Shown: positions 56,601 to 64,000 of the stretch, piece by piece
How the letters are laid out: every line of letters begins with the position of its first letter
Position numbering within the stretch: position 1 is the first letter of the stretch
NCBI RefSeq assembly: GCF_902150065.1
Contig: NC_043987.1
Coordinates: 21,564,987 to 21,628,986 of the forward strand
DNA: 64,000 nt
Source: Myripristis murdjan
Lineage: Eukaryota; Chordata; Actinopteri; Holocentriformes; Holocentridae
Direction of reading: 5' to 3'
Program-made: the position numbers and the translations under genes
The notes under the pieces: generated by a model
Database searches by the model: none
Seen by the model: the letters and a program-made list of their open reading frames with translations, nothing else
What the model was told of the DNA's origin: nothing

Positions 56601-59600
56601 TGAGACATTTGTGAAAACAGATCTTGCTCTGCTACTTTGAGCTTGTCATTCACGCTCACTGCACACATGCTGTCACCCACTCACTTCACGGCAAATTTTG
56701 TGTGTTCTCCTCTCTCTCTCTCGCTCTCTCTCTCCCCTCAGCATTTGTGACACTGCTCAATGGGGAACAGGCGCAGTGTGCGATCAAAGAGTTCCACCAG
56801 CACGTGCTGCGGGACCGGGAGATCTCTGTACAGCTGCAGCCCACAGACGCTCTGCTGTGCATCGCCAACCTGCCCCACGCCTTCACCCAGCAGCAGTTTG
56901 AAGAGCTGGTGAGACCCTTCGGAAACTTGGAGCGCTGTTTCCTGGTGTACAGCGCCTCCACCGGCCATTCCAAGGGCTACGGCTTTGTGGAGTACATGAA
57001 GAAGGACTCGGCGGCACGGGCCAAGTCGGAGCTCCTTGGGAAGCAGCTGGGCTCGCGCATGCTGTATGTCCACTGGACGGAGGTGGGCTCCCTCACCTAC
57101 CCGCTATTGCACTCCAGATGCTTGTGTGTGGACCGCCTACCCCCCAGCCTGCTGACAGCCCAAGACCTCCGCAATGCCTTGGCTGACACCCACGCACCAA
57201 TCTTCTGCCAGGTCAAATTCACCACGCACACACACAAACTCACCCTCACGAAATACTCAAAATATTGCAAATATGACTATGTCATGACATGTTCTCATGA
57301 CTAACGCCTATAGCAGTTAGGGGTGTGACAGTTCAATAAACCCACGGTTGGGTTTGTATTGTGGTTTTTGGTTTTGGTTTGGTTTGTACCTTATGGAGGA
57401 AAAAAACTAAATGAAATAAACTAAACTTGATTAAAAAAAAATTTTTACATTCAGAGATTTGGAACAACAGTATGAAATCAACATCTTTCAAAGGCAAAGT
57501 TCTACTTAGAATATTTACAACAACCATAAAAATATTTTCAGTATATTCATTAATTTCATCAGATAAGTGTGTGGTTCGATGGCTCTCATACAATGAAGGT
57601 GTTTGTAATACTGCACTTTGTCGGATCTATTGTGTATTGAGTGGTTTGGTTTTTACAGTTCTGTTTTACACCCCTAATAGCAGTGCTTTTTTTGGCGCGG
57701 AGCCGCCAACAGAAAGTGTGCCCTTTTACATCATGTTGGACTTGCTTTTGGCATACTTTCTGCTGTCACCTTTTTATAAGAGTTTCACTTTGGAGCTCTT
57801 GTAGATTTACACCAAGCAAGGCCATGTAAAACAAAATGTTGATTGAAACCTCTCTGTAGTAAGTGCAGGGCCTATCATTGGTACTGTAAGGTTGTAAAAA
57901 TTGCACTGAAGCCATAATGAAAAGTTTAGGGGATAAGATACAGACAGCAACAGAATCTTAATTATTATTAAATCATATTTTTTCAAATGGTATTTCATAT
58001 TTGTTCTCAGTTAGTGCTAGGCGATATGGACAGAATCACGTATCACGTCGGTACCATTGACCAAATACCTCAATATTGATATTATGACAATATCGTGGTA
58101 TTTGGATGGCTGTTGGTGCTTTCATAAGTTATTTACTTCTCTGCTAAGCAATCATTAATGTGCATATGAGGACTACAGACAAAAATAATAAAACAACTAG
58201 AGCAGTCTAATAAGTTCAGAAAATTGCAATTCTTAACTGTAATGCAGCCTTTTAAAATGAGAAGATATCACTTATGCCATATCACAGTATTACAGTTTCT
58301 GAAATCCCAGATGACATCTAGTTTCACATCACAATATTGACAAGACTTTTCATCTCATTCATTTTTTTTTAAGCCACCAGCCCTAATCTCAATTGCTCTT
58401 ACCTTTGCCCTGCTTTTCATGTGGCCACTCCAAGTTTCTATAGCAATGAGCATAGCTGGTTTCTATGGCGATGACCATCTGACTCCCCCAGGTGGTGTCA
58501 TTCAGCAGGCCTTTCTGGAATGAGAGAGAGCTGTGTCCTTTTAGCATGGCAGCATAGTAACACTTTCTGTTAGTTCCTGTTATTTGAGGATTGGGGCAAT
58601 GGCTGTGATAATTCAGCGGTCACATGATGATTCAAGGCAAGCAGTTTCATGCTCAAGCGCTCGTTTTAACAAGCCACTTTTGGGCAAGTTAATTGTGTGA
58701 AAACTGATTTATGAAATCATTTGGCTATGTAGTCATGCATGGTTGAATGAAGGCCCTTGTGGATTTGTGCCTGTGAGAGGAAAGCTAAACTACATGCTCA
58801 ACACCTCCAAAATATGAGGCATGATAATATTAGTCAGTTTTAATACTACAGTCAGAATATTAAAATCAGAGCTGACAACAGTGGCTGCTTTCAGGGTGGT
58901 CTAACATTTTATTTAGTAGTTTGGCCAGAGAGTGCTCAATAATGGACATTGGTTTAAAAACAGTGCAATTTTTGACAATTATGAGCACCATTTAACAATA
59001 TAATTATGACATTAAAAAGTCAGAACTACCAAGGTAGGTCTTGAGAGAAAAATGTATAACTGACCATTTCTCAATAACATTTGCTCAGCTTACTCAGAGG
59101 CTCCTCCTGCTTTCTTTGGCTTTACTTATTATGACAATTGAAATTGTTTCATGCCAAGATAAAGGTCATATAACCTTGCCACATCCAGCACATTTCCAAA
59201 ATGATTCTGATGCACATTTTAAGAGTGGGCCCAGGGAACAGAAAATCACCAGAAATATTCAAATTAAAGGGCTGGTGCTCAAAACTCTGAAATTGGTTGA
59301 GAGCTGTGGAGAGTGTAATTGTAAAGAACATGAAAAAGGGGCCAGATATTCTGCACTCAAAACACCTAACATGGATGTTGGAAAGTGCTTGAAATTAAAC
59401 AAAAAGCAAAGCCTCTGCAAGGGAATTCATTTTCCTCTGATCCAGTTTCTTAAGATTATAAGCATAAAATTTTATGAACCAAAAGTGATGTGAAATGTTC
59501 AACACATTTTGCAGTTGGGGTGATTTTAAGGGGTAAACTGAAACTTAAAACAGATTTGTTACTTTTATAGCATCATAAATATCCATTCAAGAGGAAAATG

Positions 59601-62600
59601 ACAAATAAATATGTTGTTGATAAAATAATTATGTCGCACACAGATCTGCTGAAAGTCAAAGGAGAACTGAATACATTTTAAAGCTACCCTACAGGCCTAC
59701 TAATAAGACCACAGACTTTGTGTGTGCATGTGTATGTGTGTTTGTATTCTTGTCACTGACAGCAGCTTTGGGCATGTCATGTTTATATGGCATTATTTTT
59801 GTCTTCTTCCCTTCCACAGTTGGCTCAGGGACAGGATGGAAGTTTCCGGCGGTTTGCGGTGCTGGAGTTTGCCACGGCAGAGATGGCAGAGGAGGTGCAG
59901 CGACTCACTGACGGCAGGGTACTTGGCGGAGCACACATCCGGGTGTCCTTCTGTGCCCCTGGTCCTCCTGGAAGAAGCATGTTGGCTGCTCTTATCGCTG
60001 CCCAAACCATGGTAGCCAAGTCCTACTAACTATTCTATTGTTATATCATTTGCCTTGTGTAGTTTTACCACTGTAGTAGGCTGTGGCCCTAATGAGTCTT
60101 TTTCCTCTTCCTCCCAGGCTGTGAACAGAGGCAAAGGTCTCCTGCCTGAGCCCACTGCCATGCAGATCCTTACAGGCCTCAGTAACCCTGCCACCCTCAA
60201 GATGCTGCTCAACCCCCTGACCCAGGGACGCAAACAAGGTGAGGACCCTCAACAGCTCTCTGAACACCTGGGGCTATTTTGTCTATTGCAGTGCCAGGGT
60301 TCCTACAATGTCTGGAAAAGTATGTGAAAGTATGGTCCCGCCTCCACTTGGCATTAAAACGCACCCTTAGTTATCCAATCACAAGCACCCACTTGTGATT
60401 GGATCTCACTTTCCCGCTCTATATGCAACTAAACATTTCCATCTTTTTTAAGTTGAGACAAAGAACCATAACAGATGGTTACACTATACAATGAAATTCT
60501 TATTTGGTAGTTCTCCTTCCTCATGAAAAATAGAAGTATAAAATAAAATGGTGTTCAACAGGCATTTAACAAAAAGACATCATGCTCAGTCCTCCCTCGT
60601 TTTAATACGCCGTCAATTACCTATGATGTATTTCACATCTGTAAGTTGTAACAGGCCCGACTCGTAGAGGCAGGCTCAGATTATGTAATTATTTCAGTGG
60701 GTTTAAAAGGATCTGGTTCTCTGCTGTGGTGGAGAAATCAACCTGAAGCTGATGTCGAACTTGATTGTCTGAATGTGCAGATGGGTGGGGACGCTTCCAC
60801 TGTCGTGGCTCTGATGTGTGTCAGAAATTACAGATGAGGTTCAAAATAAATAAGAAATTAAAAACTGAATCCAGAGGCTGGTGAAACAAACGTTAAGCAC
60901 ACAGTGTTTTTATTCAGTAAACAGCTGCATTATATTAGACCTGCACAGTAGTCTGCTGGTGGTTTGCTGCTGCTAAGGTCAGAAGGTAGTCCTTCAGTGC
61001 AGCCTGGGACACATGTTTGTTACATTTACAATGCAGCGCTGACAAAAGTGCCCCAGGCCACCTCCGAATGTGGCCTGAGTCATTGGGTCTCATACTGAGG
61101 ACGCATTGAGGATGGATTGGATGCTTTACATCTGTACTAACAGCTGTCTACTTGTGATTGGATCACCCAGGACGGATGTTAATGCCAGGTGGAAACGGGG
61201 CCTACGGAACATCTTCTCTCATGTCATTATTTATTACTTGGAAACTTGGGATTTGCTACTAGGCTGGTTGATATGGACAAAGTAAAATATCTATTTTTGA
61301 TTGATTTGTTAATGATATTGTAGCGATGACTACTAAAGCTTTCTCAAACTTTTAGATTATCACCATTGTATATAGCAGTGGTTGTAGTGTGAATGGCTGG
61401 AGTAGCTTTTTTTCTCTCTATAGTTTAGTTTTTATGGTCATCTGCTCAGTGCACTTGCTTGTTAGCTCTGGTATCATTGAAGCAAATCACCTCTTGACTG
61501 TAATTTTTATCTTCTGATATATTCTTTGTGTGTACTTATTGTCTATAATATCACTGCATCCAGCTTAGCTAGTTATCGCTGCTAGTGTGGGCATGACTTG
61601 CCAGCTCACCTCGGTGTCTTTTGCAATCCTGTAACCACCATGGGTCACTGAGAAGTCGCCACCAAATACTGACCAGCAAACAAAACTGTTATTTTTCTTG
61701 ACTGGCAGTAAATAAGCTTTGCTATGAACAGATGCAGGTTCTATATTTTCTTTTCTTTGACAACACCGCCATCTCGTCAGTGAATGACGTGTGCCAATGG
61801 GAACTGCGGTTTTGACAGTGAGTGGCACTCTGAGGTAGAATGATAAAATCTACCTACAATGGGAAATGATTGGTCCCAGTCAGAGTGTAAGGAACGTCAA
61901 CTCAAGATAAGATTTGAGATTTTTTAATTTTAACTTGAGATGAATTTTCCTCCTGCTTTGTATTTTTAAAAAAACATTGCCAGGATTTGCTGATTTCTGG
62001 GATATTGTGCATCGTTTGCGGGTGTCAGATCTGTCACCAAAATGCAGGTGACTCCTGGAACTTAAGGAGACGTGGGATGTCTGCCTTGTATCAGTAAATC
62101 CAAGCTATCCCTCTAATGGTGTCATTTAAGGATTTGCTTTAGTGCTGTGGATCCTAATGTTTTCTGTGTGTGCAGGTCTCCTCGGGGCAGCTCCGACCAT
62201 CCCACTGCTAGCCAACCCTGCCCTCTCTGCTGCCCTGCTGCAGCTGCTCCTGCAGAACCAGGCCCAGGCCCAACAGGTACACTGCTCCCTCTCTGCCTTT
62301 TCCCCGTCACTGTCCTCTTGGTATGTCTGCCTGTTTTTATTCATCCCCTTCTATTCATGTGTACATTTTTCCCCTGCTGTCTGCTCTCTCCCTTTTTACC
62401 CTCAGCAAGCCTTTCTGGGAAATCATCTTCTGTGGGCTCAGGTGCTTCACAATAAAGAAAACCTTGTAGTACCTTGTGTGAGTGATAATGGCGTGTGTGT
62501 GTTTTTGAGAACGGAGATCAGTGTGTGAGGCAGTGGTAAGCCTACATGTTATGCCATGGGGTGCCTGAGTGGGTAAGCCCTTTTTGTGTGTGTGTGTGGT

Positions 62601-64000
62601 GTATTTGAGTGGTGCCGAGTGATGTGGTGGGTGTGCTACTCCATTGTGCGTACAAAATGTTATACACATTCTTGAGGAAATCATTACATATGTGGTGAGT
62701 AAGTGCTAAGCGTGCTCATGCAGTTCTGCAGTTTTTGTGCAGTTGAGTGCTGTGGCCATGCTGTGCGACCCCTCAGTGACACTGAACTTTGCCCTCTCCT
62801 CTGGCCAACAGGCAGGACTCATCGGGGAGAACCCTTTGGCTGCTTTGCCTCTCCAGCAGGGAGTCCATCTGCTCGGAGACCTGCCCAAGGTTTGGCATCC
62901 GTCGACTCCAGTCCTAGCTCCCAGAGCCACAAACTGCATGTTTGCTTTGCTTTTGAGGCTGAACATCTGTAGCCATAATTTGCCTGTTAGCCCTGCTTGC
63001 TTGCTCACTGGTCATTACTCATTACGTTGGTCATACTTTGCTCACTATGCTAGCTGGATAACCTTTAATGTTGCGCCGTAGGCTCTGGGATCATGCTTAA
63101 TCTTAATGCATTTGTGCTGATGGAGAGTTGTATGAAATAATGGTTCAAATATGTCCAGATTGGGCAGATGTGGATACTGATTGCAGTGTTACATTAAAAA
63201 AACAACAACAATGACTTGGGATCCTGGCCTACATGAATTTCCTTTTAACTCAGAATGATTCATTTGTTCCATTACCCTAGGTGGCGTGGTCCCAGGTCTT
63301 GGCCTACAGACGGATCCTCTGGCCCCCCTGAAGCCCATGTCTCTTGGCAGAGCCTTGGCAAGGGAGCAGGAGTCCCCCACAGCAGCGTGCACCTTCCCCC
63401 AGACTCCCTCCCCACCCTGCAGAGCATCTCTATGCCCCTGATGGGTGGCATGATGGGGGCAGAGGGCCTCGCAGCACAAGGGGTGAGAGATTAAGTCATT
63501 TCCATACTGTGCTTCCTGCTTCTTACTCTGGCTCATTCATCTCACTTTATATTCTCATTGTAACTACAATTGATATTCCTCTGACCCAGCACAGTAAGCA
63601 TCAAATTATCTGATTCGTTAAGTGCTTTAAAAAAAAAAAAAAAAAAAACATTTGAACATCAGTTTTTACTCCCTCGCCTTTCTTGACTCTTAACTTGTGA
63701 TGCTGGGTTTCATCATTCTTACTGTTTTACTCCAACCTAGGCCTTCTGGATTTCACTGATCTTATTTTATTAGATTTTATTAATACCCCTGTGCATCAGT
63801 TATTCATTTTGTTTATTTTGTTTACATTGTGCTTTTTATTTCTTTCTTTTGATTTCAAGTGTGTAACGTATGGTTTCAAGAGGTGTTATGTAAATAAAGC
63901 TCTGCTTACAGTCACTCTTGCCCCATCAGGTGTCCATACTAGGAGATCCTCCCAAAGAGGTGAATCTCCCTCAGAGTGCCTTCCTCAATGTCCACAACCC
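53633..64000 (+). CDS. raver1: RAVER1, PTB-binding RRM protein (5' part)
   Basis: A nuclear co-repressor that binds PTBP1 in splicing control and also vinculin and alpha-actinin. Exons: 53633-53956, 55000-55066, 56742-57211, 59820-60011, 60118-60238, 62176-62276, 62812-62889, about 63281-63482, 63930 to beyond the window. RRM1 is about residues 95-165 ([27 protein letters not shown]), RRM2 about 170-245 ([28 protein letters not shown]), RRM3 about 255-345 ([32 protein letters not shown]). The linker has KGLLPEP and the Leu-rich PTB-binding-type segments TLKMLLNPL and [18 protein letters not shown]. The last visible exon ([15 protein letters not shown]) matches human VSLLGEPPKD. Exon 8 does not join exon 7 in frame (see findings). 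The C-terminal third lies outside the window. Confidence 0.93.
53957..56741. other. raver1 introns 1 and 2
   Basis: The introns are 53957-54999 and 55067-56741, separated by the small exon 2. Apart from an (AATA)n tract near 54880 and a TC tract before exon 3 (about 56707-56735) I see nothing recognisable. Confidence 0.5.
57212..59819. other. raver1 intron 3
   Basis: Contains the dispersed repeat copy at 58012-58345. A frame at about 59041-59493 is open for 150 codons but has no family resemblance, and its first in-frame ATG comes late. I do not call it a gene. Confidence 0.5.
58012..58345. repeat. Dispersed repeat, copy B
   Basis: Homologous along its length to 13440-13806, same orientation, starting TAGTGCTAGGCGATATGG and ending near ACATCACAATATTGAC. 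The two copies differ by many substitutions and small gaps, so they are old. Confidence 0.7.
60332..61206. mobile_element. Harbinger-like MITE in raver1 intron 5
   Basis: Left end GGTCCCGCCTCCACTTGGCA and right end (complement) GGCCCCGTTTCCACCTGGCA form terminal inverted repeats. The next block, ATCCAATCACAAG, is also shared. It is about 875 bp with no coding capacity. I recognise this end type from fish PIF/Harbinger-derived MITEs, but the target duplication is not clear. Confidence 0.6.
61207..62175. other. Rest of raver1 intron 5
   Basis: No feature recognised. Confidence 0.5.
62277..62811. other. raver1 intron 6
   Basis: 535 bp, with short GT-rich stretches near 62495 and 62586. No feature recognised. 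Confidence 0.5.

Noticed and set aside
59041-59493. 150-codon open frame in raver1 intron 3
   Set aside because: No family resemblance, the first in-frame ATG comes about 30 codons in, and composition is like the surrounding AT-rich intron.

Overview
The window is vertebrate nuclear DNA, almost certainly from a teleost, probably a spiny-rayed fish. Genes are split into GT-AG exons, proteins match vertebrate families at near full length, long CA/GT dinucleotide tracts abound, and short inverted-repeat DNA transposons (hAT-like, PIF/Harbinger-like, piggyBac-like) and LINE tails are typical of fish. Every recognised gene is on the + strand.

Layout. (1) About 4.9-27.9 kb holds four tandem genes for ICAM-like immunoglobulin (Ig) proteins. 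Gene 1 (4942-10026) has a signal peptide and five Ig domains but no visible membrane anchor. Gene 2 (11152-17516) has three Ig domains, one transmembrane (TM) segment and a short basic tail. Gene 3 (20834-22794) has three Ig domains and two candidate alternative TM last exons (22664-22794 and 22830-22987). Gene 4 (25537-27884) has three Ig domains and a last exon that ends two codons in, so it looks secreted. (2) 29617-29924 is cmc4, a small mitochondrial twin-CX9C protein. (3) 30.2-33.25 kb is a block of repeats. (4) 33608-36661 is cdc37 (HSP90 kinase co-chaperone), complete in 8 exons. (5) 38876-49301 is tyk2 (JAK-family kinase), with 23 coding exons and 1175 residues. (6) 49.3-53.6 kb is non-coding, with a CGGBP1-like hAT fragment and hAT MITEs (short non-autonomous DNA elements). 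(7) From 53633 to the window end is raver1 (PTB-binding RRM protein), truncated by the window.

How they fit. In human 19p13.2, ICAM1/4/5/3, RAVER1, TYK2 and CDC37 lie together, so this is a fish counterpart of that block. That supports the ICAM call independently of the domain reading. Ig domain 1 of genes 1, 3 and 4 carries Gly-Trp-Glu-Ser where mammalian ICAM-1 has the integrin-binding Gly-Ile-Glu-Thr. Gene 2 has Gln at the Glu position. The cluster therefore appears to combine membrane-bound and soluble forms, and integrin-competent and probably integrin-incompetent forms. This is the part of the window most worth following up.

Limits: exons were joined by eye from splice consensus, phase and protein homology, so untranslated exons and transcription starts are mostly unassigned. 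Transposon families are named from end sequences and target duplications only.
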